A DNA stretch of 64,000 bases, from the NCBI GenBank assembly GCA_964629575.1, contig CAZVUM010000009.1, forward strand, positions 1 to 64,000, read 5' to 3'. A model generated the notes under the pieces. The model saw nothing but the letters and a program-made list of their open reading frames with translations, was not told the origin of the DNA and did not search any database. The position numbers and the translations under genes were made by a program. Each line of letters begins with the position of its first letter. The stretch's first letter is position 1. This stretch comes from JAYPWI01 sp964629575 (GTDB lineage Bacteria > Actinomycetota > Acidimicrobiia > Acidimicrobiales > Poriferisodalaceae). Below are positions 42,353-49,896 of this stretch, one piece after another.

Positions 42353-43429
42353 ATGAGCGCGACGTTCCGGCTGCCGTCTGATGAGCGAGACCGGGTCGCC
42401 GCCCGGTTCGAGGAGGCGTGGACGCTTCCGCCCGCGGCCTACACGGATGCGCAGGGCTGGGCGGCCGAGCGCGAGGGGATCTTTCGTCGCGACTGGATCG
42501 CAGTCGCCCGTCAGGAGCAGATCCCCGAGCCAGGCGACCACCTGCCGCTGGACCTCGCGGGCCAGCCGTTGGTGATCCTGCGCGATGAGGACGGGATGCT
42601 GCGGGCGTTGAGCAATGTCTGCCTCCATCGTTCGATGACGTTGGTGGATGAGCCGGGGAACAGTCGGTACCTGACCTGCCCGTATCACCTGTGGAGCTAC
42701 GACCAGCACGGCCGCCTCCGCACAGCGCCGCTGATGGATGGTGTCGACGACTTCGATGCGTCGGACTGCCGTCTGATGTTGTTCCCGCTGGAAGTGTGGG
42801 AGGGCTTCGTGTTCGTGTCGCTCGACCACACTGTGGAGCCGCTCGGGCCCCAGCTCGAACCGCTCGCCGACATCCTTGGCCCATGGTCGTTCTCCGAACA
42901 GGTCGTGGTGGCCACCGTCGACTTCGAGAGCCCGTGGAATTGGAAGCTGCTCGTCGAGAACTTCATGGAGGCGTACCACCACATCGGGCCCCATCGCACG
43001 ACCCTGCAGCCCCGATACCCCGCCGCCAACAGCTACACCGTCGACAACGGCGGTCGGCCATGGGCGGCGCTGCGGATGCCCGGCGACGGTATCGAGCTGA
43101 TCGCGGCTGTTGTGTGGCCCACGCTGCTCGTGGCGGCGTCTGAGTTCGGGCCGATCTGGTACCAGATGGACGTCGATGCCCACGACCACTTCCACCTGCG
43201 AACGCATCTCCTGGGCGATCCGGGGATGGTCGACGACGCCGACTTCCAGGCAGCCTTGACGGGGCGCACGGACGCGATGCGCTACGTCCACATCGAGGAC
43301 ATTCGGGTCAACGAGGGTCCGTGGAAGGGCCTTCATTCGCCGTCGGCTCAACAAGGACGACTGGCGCCGCTCGAGTTGGCGATCTGGCAGCTCAACCAGC
43401 TCTGGTTGGACCGCGTCTGCCCGAGTTGA
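42353..43429 (+). CDS. Rieske oxygenase alpha subunit, second of a tandem pair
   Basis: A 358-residue Rieske oxygenase, clearly different from its neighbour. Ligands are Cys90/His92 (CLHRSM) and Cys109/His112 (CPYHLW). The iron-site region reads VENFMEAYHHIGPHR with His209/210 and His214. The protein is 70 residues shorter than the preceding oxygenase, mainly after the iron site. No beta subunit or reductase is adjacent. The 22-base spacer before ATG 42353 has GGAGG. Its TGA falls inside a GTTGAGCAAC palindrome. Confidence 0.9.
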   Translation: MSATFRLPSDERDRVAARFEEAWTLPPAAYTDAQGWAAEREGIFRRDWIAVARQEQIPEPGDHLPLDLAGQPLVILRDEDGMLRALSNVCLHRSMTLVDEPGNSRYLTCPYHLWSYDQHGRLRTAPLMDGVDDFDASDCRLMLFPLEVWEGFVFVSLDHTVEPLGPQLEPLADILGPWSFSEQVVVATVDFESPWNWKLLVENFMEAYHHIGPHRTTLQPRYPAANSYTVDNGGRPWAALRMPGDGIELIAAVVWPTLLVAASEFGPIWYQMDVDAHDHFHLRTHLLGDPGMVDDADFQAALTGRTDAMRYVHIEDIRVNEGPWKGLHSPSAQQGRLAPLELAIWQLNQLWLDRVCPS

Positions 43430-43461
43430 GCAACCCGGTGCCTGACACCGAGTTGCTCAAC
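43425..43461. terminator. GTTGAGCAAC nested palindrome, copy 2
   Basis: GTTGAGCAAC (43425-43434) and GTTGCTCAAC (43452-43461) form a 10-base stem; the loop has CGGTG-CCTGA-CACCG as a second stem. The TGA of the upstream oxygenase lies inside the left arm, and the convergent FAD gene ends nine bases beyond. A bidirectional terminator is plausible. Confidence 0.75.
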
Positions 43462-43469
43462 TTCAGGCC

Positions 43470-44615
43470 CTACAGAAACCGCGGGGCGAACTCTGCGTGG
43501 CTGATCGGAGAGTCCCAGCCGTCTGGTCCGAACAGCGAGGCTGCGATTCGGCCGATCTCGTCGCTCGACTTGGCCGCTGAGCCGTTGCCGGCGATCGCCA
43601 CGGCGAGGTCGTCGCTTCCTTCGACCCAGCCGATGAAAGGGTGGCCGGTCGCCGTCGCCGTGACCACGCAGGGGGCGCTGATGTGGCTGCCGAGCGAGGC
43701 GTCGGGCAGTAGGGCGTGGAGGTTGGCGGCGAGCGCCTCGGCCTCGTCGGGGTCGCCGTCGGTGTGGAACCAGGCGACGAGGTCGCTGGTTTCGAGGTCG
43801 TGGGACGCGGTGTAGGTGCCGCCGATCTTGATGCGGTCGACGCCGTCAGGGAAGCGCACGGGCGGGACCCAGTAGATCTCGCTCACCCGGGGGTCGGGCG
43901 GGCCGTCGAGAATGAGGCTGGGCAGGCTCGGATCGGGGGCGAGGGCGGCCATGACGGTTGTTCGTGGCCGACGCTCCACCGCGACCTGGGCCTCGATGAG
44001 GTGGGCGCCGAATGCTCCGGTCGCGATCAGCACCCGTGTGGCCGTGATCCCGCCCCAGTCGCCGGCGATCTCGTAGGTCCCGGACGCGCGCCGAAGGGCG
44101 GTTGCGGCCTGGCTGATGACGATTCCGCCGGCGTGGGCGGTGAGCAACGTCTGGGCGGCCACGAGACGGCGTGGGTTGATGTGGCCCGCCGGCGCTGGTT
44201 CGTGGAGAAGTGGCAGGTCAGAGGTGATGTGGATGCCGGTGGTCTCACGGACCCAGTCGGCGTCCACGCGGCGGGCCTGGGAGCCGAGCGGGCGCGCCCG
44301 CTCGATCCAACTGTCCGCATCGTGGTAGCCGGTGACGAGACCGCAGGGTGTGTGGAAGGCGATCCCAGAGCGCCGTGCGATGTCGGGGTAGCGCCCGATC
44401 GCGGCTGCGGCGAGCTCGCTCCAAGCTCCGGTCCTTCCAGCGATGCGCGTGATTCGGCCCTCGTCGGGGTGCGAGTTGAACGGGCCCTCGCTGGTCATGC
44501 GGTCGATCGGTTCGGGCGGGCCGATGAGGGCGACATGTGTTCCGCCCTCGGCCAGGTGACGCGCCGCTGCCGCCCCGATCATTCCGCGCCCGATCACTGC
44601 GACGTCGACGTGCAT
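43470..44615 (-). CDS. FAD-dependent oxidoreductase, DAO/sarcosine-oxidase type
   Basis: A 381-residue protein with the FAD-binding start VDVAVIGRGMIGAAAARHLAEGG, later ATRVLIATGAFG and a C-terminal GHPFIGWVEGSDDLAVAIAGNGSAAKSSDEIG typical of D-amino-acid-oxidase-fold enzymes. Covalent-flavin Cys is not evident in that last stretch. Likely an amine or amino-acid oxidase. TAGCGT six bases upstream indicates a leaderless start at ATG 44615. Confidence 0.83.
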   Translation of the reverse strand: MHVDVAVIGRGMIGAAAARHLAEGGTHVALIGPPEPIDRMTSEGPFNSHPDEGRITRIAGRTGAWSELAAAAIGRYPDIARRSGIAFHTPCGLVTGYHDADSWIERARPLGSQARRVDADWVRETTGIHITSDLPLLHEPAPAGHINPRRLVAAQTLLTAHAGGIVISQAATALRRASGTYEIAGDWGGITATRVLIATGAFGAHLIEAQVAVERRPRTTVMAALAPDPSLPSLILDGPPDPRVSEIYWVPPVRFPDGVDRIKIGGTYTASHDLETSDLVAWFHTDGDPDEAEALAANLHALLPDASLGSHISAPCVVTATATGHPFIGWVEGSDDLAVAIAGNGSAAKSSDEIGRIAASLFGPDGWDSPISHAEFAPRFL

Positions 44616-44621
44616 CGCCAG

Positions 44622-44627
44622 ACGCTA
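44622..44627 (-). promoter_or_regulatory. -10 element of the leaderless DAO-type gene
   Basis: On the minus strand TAGCGT is followed by six bases and then ATG 44615. The element lies just outside a 36-base palindromic repeat (44635-44670), so repeat and promoter are adjacent. Confidence 0.45.
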
Positions 44628-44634
44628 CGAGGTC

Positions 44635-44670
44635 GAGTCATTCCCGGCCACCGATGGCGCGGCACGACTC
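44635..44670. repeat. 36-base palindromic repeat, inverted single copy
   Basis: Starts GAGTCATTCCCGG and ends GCACGACTC; its reverse complement aligns with the units at 7001-7085 and 44987-45022 (shared core GGCCATCGGTGGCCGGGAA). Thus the family occurs in both orientations. A degenerate second unit may follow from 44686. Confidence 0.75.
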
Positions 44671-44688
44671 GAGGTGGGCGAGGCGGAG

Positions 44689-44904
44689 TCAGCGGGCCTT
44701 GCGGAGCCGCCGCCAGCCGTTTCGAAGCAGCCGACGGATGAGCCCGCTCACGGCGACAACACCCGACACGACGAGGGCGAGAATGGTGACCTGGCAGCCA
44801 GTCGGATCGTGCACACCCATCGCCGCCCGGGCGGCCTCAGCCGGTGAGAGCCCTTCGTCCGACTGCGACTCGTCGCTGTCGCGGCGCCCACCTTGTTCTC
44901 CCAC
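44689..44904 (-). CDS. Small predicted membrane protein, uncertain
   Basis: A 71-residue frame from GTG 44904: an acidic N-terminus (RRDSDESQSDEGLSPAEAAR), one hydrophobic segment (VTILALVVSGVVAVSGLI) and a basic tail (RRLLRNGWRRLRKAR), a plausible small inner-membrane protein. The stop overlaps a degenerate repeat unit. No family is recognised and no clear ribosome-binding site is seen. Confidence 0.4.
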   Translation of the reverse strand: MGEQGGRRDSDESQSDEGLSPAEAARAAMGVHDPTGCQVTILALVVSGVVAVSGLIRRLLRNGWRRLRKAR

Positions 44905-44937
44905 TCGCCAATTCTCGCTGGGTTCGCCCCCGACGTC

Positions 44938-45120
44938 GAGTCACAGACGCCCAAATATGGCGCGGAATGACTCGGCGGAGGAGGTGGAGTCACAAACGGC
45001 CATCGGTGGCCGGGAACCACTCCACCTCGGCGGTCGAGTCGCAGACGCCCGAATATGGCGCGGAATGACTCGGCCGGGGAGGTCGAGTCCCAGTGGCCCG
45101 AATGTGGCGCGGAATGACTC
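44938..45120. repeat. Array of four 36-base palindromic repeats, exact 49-base period
   Basis: Units at 44938-44973, 44987-45022, 45036-45071 and 45085-45120 are each 36 bases and separated by exactly 13. All start GAGTC and end ACTC. The cores differ (for example CCCAAATATGG, GGCCATCGGTGGCC, CCCGAATATGG), but each keeps a small inner stem. For the second unit the outer stem extends into the spacers as GAGGTGGAGT/ACTCCACCTC. No CDS is supported between 44905 and 45147. Confidence 0.85.
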
Positions 45121-45147
45121 GACCTCGAGGCGGGAGCTGCCCAAGCG

Positions 45148-45450
45148 CTACGCGATGGTGATGGTGAGTTCGAAGGCGGTGGAGTCGCCGATCGCGAGCT
45201 TCTCCTTGGTGCGGATCGCCTTCTTCAGGGGGAGTACGTACGAGCCAGAGCGAGAGTCGGGGAAGACGGAGGTGCGCCACTCCGAGCCGCCGCATCGCAC
45301 GCTGACCTTCACCGACCCGAAGCCTCGGCAAGGAAGCGAGAGGTCGCGGATGTCCTCGGCGAGTTCGTCAGGCAGGGTCACGAACACCCACGACTCATCG
45401 CGGGCATCCCATTCCCACAGCTCCGCAGAGAACTCGAAGGTCGCGTCCAT
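45148..45450 (-). CDS. DUF1905-domain protein
   Basis: A 100-residue protein, MDATFEFSAELWEWDARDES to KAIRTKEKLAIGDSTAFEL, matching DUF1905, a small beta-barrel of unknown function often found alone or with YdeI-like proteins. ATG 45450 begins the domain; the longer frame to 45690 reads into low-quality sequence. It is divergent from a membrane-protein gene. Confidence 0.85.
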   Translation of the reverse strand: MDATFEFSAELWEWDARDESWVFVTLPDELAEDIRDLSLPCRGFGSVKVSVRCGGSEWRTSVFPDSRSGSYVLPLKKAIRTKEKLAIGDSTAFELTITIA

Positions 45451-45529
45451 CTCCAACCAGTCTGACTCACGAAGTTGCGGGTGCGAGCCCACCGGCCGAC
45501 TGGATTCGTACGATGGCCCGGAGGGTCGG

Positions 45530-46342
45530 ATGAGTGGGAATGAGGTCACCGTGGCGCGTGGGTTGGCGTGGTTGATCGCTCCGCCGGCGGCCCGTTGTGC
45601 CGTTCTGCCGCTGCGATCGTGGGTGGCATACGGCTCTCGGGTGGGCGCGGTCACGGGGATTGCCTTCTTTTTGATCGGGGGTCTGAGCATCGGGGTCTCC
45701 GACAGCTCTGGGTCGAGAGCGATCGCTTCAGACCAGCTCCTCGGCGCGTTCTACGGAGTCTTCCCTGGGGCCCTGTCTGGCGTCGTGGCCGGTCCTATTT
45801 TCAAGATCGGCGCCCGCCGGGGTGGTGCCATGCTGAGGTGGCTGTACGGGGCGGCCGCGATGGGCGTGTTGGTCCCCCGGGGGTGGTTCGCTCCCGTGAG
45901 CTGGTTCGGAGGATCCGAGAGGATCGCCTGGACGGCGGCTCTCGGTACCGCCCTCGCTTTGTTCGCAGCGCTGGTGGCCGCTCGCGTCGTCGCCGGCCGC
46001 CTCCTTCGTGAAGCCGACAGGGCGCCCGACGACGACACCCCGAACCCGCAGTCCGTCGGCGGCACCGTGGCGGCAGGGTGCGGTGCGGTCATCGGCGTGC
46101 CGATTCTCGTCTTCATTTTCTCTTCATGTTCAAGCTGGCGAGCGCGCACTTCACTACGGCGATCCCTGACGACGCGCTCCTTCCGCTCCCGGCGCCGCTC
46201 GTGCTCGTGGGCGATCTCGCTGACTGTGGCTCGAGGGCATGCGATCGCGTGTTTGTTGTTGCTGCGGACGGCGTCAGTCAGGACGAGGTGCTGGTGCTGG
46301 TGGCCGAACATCTCCGCGAGGAGAAGGGCTGGCATGACGTGA
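45530..46342 (+). CDS. Hypothetical membrane protein, C-terminal frame uncertain
   Basis: From ATG 45530 (GAGGGT upstream; TACGAT at 45509-45514) a 270-residue frame has hydrophobic segments at GAVTGIAFFLIGGLSIGVS, GAFYGVFPGALSGVVAGPIF, AALGTALALFAALVAARVV and VAAGCGAVIGVPILVFIF. After about residue 200 the frame turns Arg/Ser/Cys-rich (SSCSSWRARTSLRRS) and looks non-coding, while the overlapping frame from 46126 looks coded. Either the gene ends early through an undetected frameshift or the two genes overlap. No family recognised. Confidence 0.5.
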   Translation: MSGNEVTVARGLAWLIAPPAARCAVLPLRSWVAYGSRVGAVTGIAFFLIGGLSIGVSDSSGSRAIASDQLLGAFYGVFPGALSGVVAGPIFKIGARRGGAMLRWLYGAAAMGVLVPRGWFAPVSWFGGSERIAWTAALGTALALFAALVAARVVAGRLLREADRAPDDDTPNPQSVGGTVAAGCGAVIGVPILVFIFSSCSSWRARTSLRRSLTTRSFRSRRRSCSWAISLTVARGHAIACLLLLRTASVRTRCWCWWPNISARRRAGMT

Positions 46343-46553
46343 GCGGCGACGCTGCGGATCGCTGGTTCTCCCGAGATCACCTCAGCCTGCGAATCGGGAG
46401 GTTCGCGTCGGGCTGGCGATACACGCCCGGTTCGGAGAAGAGGCGTTCTGGGCCGATCTCTACGGGTTTGACGTGACCGACATCGAGCAGCTCAAGCGGT
46501 CGGCCGTGTCGGTCGCGTTCGGGGACTGCTGCGACAGCGGACCCTTCGACTGA
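46126..46553 (+). pseudogene. Hypothetical protein gene with a likely frameshift
   Basis: From ATG 46126 the frame reads MFKLASAHFTTAIPDDALLP, VLVAEHLREEKGWHDVSGD and on to DRWFSRDHL with good codon usage, then degenerates. Between about 46380 and 46440 a different frame takes over with convincing sequence (GLAIHARFGEEAFWADLYGF and later SVAFGDCCDSGPFD) and a stop at 46551-46553. One small indel would join them into about 142 residues. It may itself be a continuation of the preceding membrane protein. No family recognised. Confidence 0.45.
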
Positions 46554-46573
46554 ACGCCCCCGACACCGCCAGC

Positions 46574-48433
46574 TCAGCTGACCGCTGTGCCCTCCATGCG
46601 CCCGTTCTCGCGCCAGTCCGACAGGATCCGGAAGAACTTGATCGGCCCGGCGCCGTAGGCCCCGGTGAAGAAGCCGTTGGGGTTTCCGGTCTTGCCTTCG
46701 TTGTTGTAGTAGCCGGGGGTGCACTCGGCACGGAAGCGTTCGCCGAGACGGGCCTTGGAGGCCATCTCGTCCTGCCACTCCTGCTCGCCCTCGGCGGTGC
46801 ACTCGATCACCTGGGCATCCTGCTCCTTGAGCGAGGAGAGCATGTAGGTGATGTGGCGTGCCTGCTCGTTGAGGGTCTGGGGCACCGAGACCGTCACCGC
46901 TCCCTGGGTGAAGCCCATGAAGAAGCAGTTGGGGAAACCGTGGGTCTGCATACCGTGCATCGTTCGCACTCCGTCGGCCCAGTGGTCCGACAGTGACTGC
47001 CCGCCCCGCCCCACGATGTCGTAGCCGGCCCGTCGGGTGTAGGTGGTGCCGACTTCGAAACCGGTGGCGAAGATGATGCAGTCGAGCTCGAACTCCTCGC
47101 CGTTGGCCACCAGGCCGGTGGGGGTCACCCGCTCGACGCCGCGACCCTCTGTGTCCACCAGGTGCACGTTGGGGCGGTTGAAGGTGGGCAGGTACTCGTC
47201 GTGGAAGCACGGACGCTTGCAGAACTGCCGGTACCAGGGCTTCAGACGCTCGGCGAGCTCGGGATCCTCGACGATGTGTTCGGCCCGGCCACGAACTCCG
47301 TTCATCTTCACGTAGTCGGCCATCTCGAGGAGCATCCCGTACTCCTTCGAGCTCAGCTTGCGGCCGAGCTTGCGGGCCGCTTCTTTGGCCTTGGCGCCCT
47401 GCAGGTTGCGGAAGATGTCTGTCCAGCCGTCCTTCACCATGTCGACGTCCTGATCGCCGCCGCTGACCAGGACGTTGAAGTTGTCCATCCGCTGCTGTTG
47501 CCAGCCCGCCTCGAGCGAATCGGCCCACTCGGGGTCGGTCTCGTGGTTGTTGCGCACGTCGATGGACGACGGCGTGCGCTGGAAGACGTACAGCTCCTTG
47601 GCCGATTCGCCGAGGTGGGGGATGCACTGCACCGCTGTGGCTCCGGTGCCGATGATCCCGACCCGCTTGTCGGCCAGCTCGTGCAGGTTCCCGGTGTTGT
47701 CACCGCCGGTGTAGTCGTAGTCCCAGCGGCTCGTGTGGAACGTGTGGCCCTCATACGAATCGATCCCGGGGATCCCAGGCAGCTTGGGCCGGTTGAGCGG
47801 ACCGTTGGCCATCGCGACGAACTGGGCGGTCATGGCGTCGCCGCGATCGGTGTGGATGGTCCAGCGCTGATCTTCGTCCGACCACTCCATCCCGGTCACC
47901 GCGGTCTGGAGGCACGCATTCTCATAGAGGCCGTAGTGCTTCGCGATGTTCTGGGTGTGCTCCGCGATCTCGGGGGCGAAGCTGTACTTGTGCTTGGGCA
48001 TGTACTCGAGCTCTTCGAGCATCGGCAGGTACACGTAGCTCTCGACGTCGCACATGGCGCCGGGGTAGCGGTTCCAGTACCAGGTGCCGCCGAAGTCGCC
48101 GCCCTTCTCGATCACTCTGATGTCGGTGAAGCCGGCCTCGCGGAGCCGGCCACCCATCAGCAGGCCGCCGAAGCCGCCGCCGATGATAACCACCTCAACG
48201 TCGTCGAAGAGGGGCTCGCGGTCGAAACGTTCGACGTATGGGTCATCGACGTAGTTCGAGAAGTCGCCCGCGACCTCGATGTACTGCTCGTTGCCCTCCT
48301 CGCGCAGGCGCTTGTCGCGCTCGGCGAGATAGCGGGCCTTGATCTCGGCCGGATCGAAATCGATGTCGCCCACGAGCTCGCGCAGGAGCTCGTCGTCGTC
48401 GAGCAGGCTGTTCTCTTCGAGCGGCTTGTCCAT
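46574..48433 (-). CDS. Flavin-containing Baeyer-Villiger-type monooxygenase (second in window)
   Basis: A 619-residue flavoprotein with an 85-residue acidic N-terminal extension (LLDDDELLRELVGDIDFDPA) before the FAD motif VVIIGGGFGGLLMGGRL. GGTWYWNRYPGAMCD, the fingerprint-like YEGHTFHTSRWDYDY and NADPH motif GIIGTGATAVQCI follow, then FATGFE and MQTHGFPNCFFMGF. The fingerprint has Gly-His-Thr spacing like known BVMOs of the long, extended subgroup. TATCAT six bases upstream of ATG 48433 indicates a leaderless start. Likely oxidises ketones, possibly cyclic or steroid-like; unproven. Confidence 0.92.
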   Translation of the reverse strand: MDKPLEENSLLDDDELLRELVGDIDFDPAEIKARYLAERDKRLREEGNEQYIEVAGDFSNYVDDPYVERFDREPLFDDVEVVIIGGGFGGLLMGGRLREAGFTDIRVIEKGGDFGGTWYWNRYPGAMCDVESYVYLPMLEELEYMPKHKYSFAPEIAEHTQNIAKHYGLYENACLQTAVTGMEWSDEDQRWTIHTDRGDAMTAQFVAMANGPLNRPKLPGIPGIDSYEGHTFHTSRWDYDYTGGDNTGNLHELADKRVGIIGTGATAVQCIPHLGESAKELYVFQRTPSSIDVRNNHETDPEWADSLEAGWQQQRMDNFNVLVSGGDQDVDMVKDGWTDIFRNLQGAKAKEAARKLGRKLSSKEYGMLLEMADYVKMNGVRGRAEHIVEDPELAERLKPWYRQFCKRPCFHDEYLPTFNRPNVHLVDTEGRGVERVTPTGLVANGEEFELDCIIFATGFEVGTTYTRRAGYDIVGRGGQSLSDHWADGVRTMHGMQTHGFPNCFFMGFTQGAVTVSVPQTLNEQARHITYMLSSLKEQDAQVIECTAEGEQEWQDEMASKARLGERFRAECTPGYYNNEGKTGNPNGFFTGAYGAGPIKFFRILSDWRENGRMEGTAVS

Positions 48434-48439
48434 GTGGCA

Positions 48440-48445
48440 ATGATA
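48440..48445 (-). promoter_or_regulatory. -10 element of the leaderless BVMO gene
   Basis: On the minus strand TATCAT is followed by six bases and then ATG 48433. In the same 98-base divergent spacer two TTCGAA palindromes (48454-48459 and 48466-48471) lie 12 bases apart and might be an operator. Confidence 0.45.
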
Positions 48446-48531
48446 GCCAGCGATTCGAACGCCCTTTCGAAAACGGCCCCCGCCGCGTGGGTGCCGCGGC
48501 GCGAACCGATGCAGGCGCGAGACTGCCGCCA

Positions 48532-49896
48532 ATGAGCAGCGGCGACCAGGGCGGAGAGCACGACCACCCGCACGGCCACAGCCACGAGATGCCGGGTGGG
48601 TGGGACGAATGGATCGCGAACCCTGTCCTGCGCCTCCTCCTGGGACTTCTGGGAGCCGCCGTCGTGCTCACGGTGGCGGGGCTGGTGTGGCTCTGGCCGA
48701 CCGGCGAAGGCCGAGACGCCGCGATCGAACAGGCGGATCTGGTCGGTCTGGTGACCGAACGCCTCGAGGCCGAAGTGATCTCCGTGAGCGATGGGCCGTG
48801 CTCCTATTCGACGCCGGACAACGAGCGGGCGTGTCGGGTCATCACGGTCGAGCCGAAGAGCGGGCCCGACGACGGGGCGATCATCCAGCTGGCGGAGTTC
48901 AGCCTCGAGGAGTTCGGTTTCGCTCCAGACGTCTCGCCTGGCGACGCCGTGATCCTCGGGTACGAGGAGGGCACGGACTTCTACTTCTACGCCGACCGCG
49001 AGCGGCGCGGCACCCTCCTGCTCCTCGCCGGCCTGTTCGCGGCCGTGGTCGTCGCGCTCGGGCGGTGGAGAGGCGCCCTCGCACTCGCAGCGATGGCGCT
49101 CACCGTGGTGGTCCTCATCGGCTTCGTCGCCCCATCGGTGTTGGACGGCAACGATCCCGTGGTCGTCGCCCTCGTCGCAGCGTCGGCGATCGCCTTCGTC
49201 AGCCTGTACCTCACCCATGGATTCACGCCCACGACCACGGTGGCCCTCGTCGGCACGCTCGGCGCGCTGACGCTCACGCTTGCCCTGTCGTGGATCTTCT
49301 TCGAGCTGGCCTCCTTCACCGGGCTGGCAACCGAGGAGGGGCTGACGCTTCCGATCATCGTCGACGATCTGAACCTGTCCGCGCTTCTCCTCGGCGGTGC
49401 GATGATCGGCGCCCTGGGGGCGCTCGACGACGTCACCGTGACCCAGGTGGCAACCGTCGCGGAGCTGAATCGTCGCAGCCCCGCTCTCTCGACAGGCGAG
49501 CTGATCTCGTCGGGAGTACGGGTCGGACGTGAGCACATCGCCGCAACCGTCAACACGCTGCTGCTGGCCTACGTCGGGGCCAGCATGCCGCTTCTGCTGC
49601 TCTTCTCGGTGTCCAACCAGTCGCTCGACATCGTGGCCAATTCCGAGCTGATCGCGGTCGAGATCGTCCGCACCCTCTGCGGGTCGATGGGCCTGGTCGC
49701 GGCCGTTCCGCTCACAACCGCGATGGCCGCAGTTCTCGTGAGCAGGGGCTCCAACTCGGAGCCTCCCGAGGCCCGGGTCGACCGGCTTCCACCGGATCGA
49801 CCACCACGGTGGGAAGACTTCGCGCCCGAAGACGCTGGTCCCTTCGACTCTGACGAACCCGAGGATCCGGACAGCCCTGGCGGCGCCCGGACCTAG
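48532..49896 (+). CDS. YibE/F-family membrane protein with His-rich N-terminus
   Basis: A 454-residue membrane protein. The first 30 residues are His-rich (GGEHDHPHGHSHEMPGG), a possible metal-binding stretch. One helix follows, then an extracytoplasmic domain with two Cys (GPCSYSTPDNERACRVI), and about seven C-terminal helices including GALGALDDVTVTQVATVAEL, the YibE/F signature. A 50-residue acidic tail ends it. Function in the family is unknown. Its TAG shares the CTAG at 49893-49896 with the stop of the convergent amidase remnant. Confidence 0.85.
   Translation: MSSGDQGGEHDHPHGHSHEMPGGWDEWIANPVLRLLLGLLGAAVVLTVAGLVWLWPTGEGRDAAIEQADLVGLVTERLEAEVISVSDGPCSYSTPDNERACRVITVEPKSGPDDGAIIQLAEFSLEEFGFAPDVSPGDAVILGYEEGTDFYFYADRERRGTLLLLAGLFAAVVVALGRWRGALALAAMALTVVVLIGFVAPSVLDGNDPVVVALVAASAIAFVSLYLTHGFTPTTTVALVGTLGALTLTLALSWIFFELASFTGLATEEGLTLPIIVDDLNLSALLLGGAMIGALGALDDVTVTQVATVAELNRRSPALSTGELISSGVRVGREHIAATVNTLLLAYVGASMPLLLLFSVSNQSLDIVANSELIAVEIVRTLCGSMGLVAAVPLTTAMAAVLVSRGSNSEPPEARVDRLPPDRPPRWEDFAPEDAGPFDSDEPEDPDSPGGART

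Noticed and set aside
44938..45120. CRISPR-like array (36-base repeats)
   Set aside because: Spacers are only 13 bases and partly similar to each other, repeats vary in their cores, and no cas genes are near. Palindromic repeat units fit better.
48454..48471. Operator formed by two TTCGAA palindromes upstream of the BVMO and YibE/F genes
   Set aside because: Six-base palindromes are easily found by chance and no regulator gene is adjacent; mentioned only within the promoter entry.
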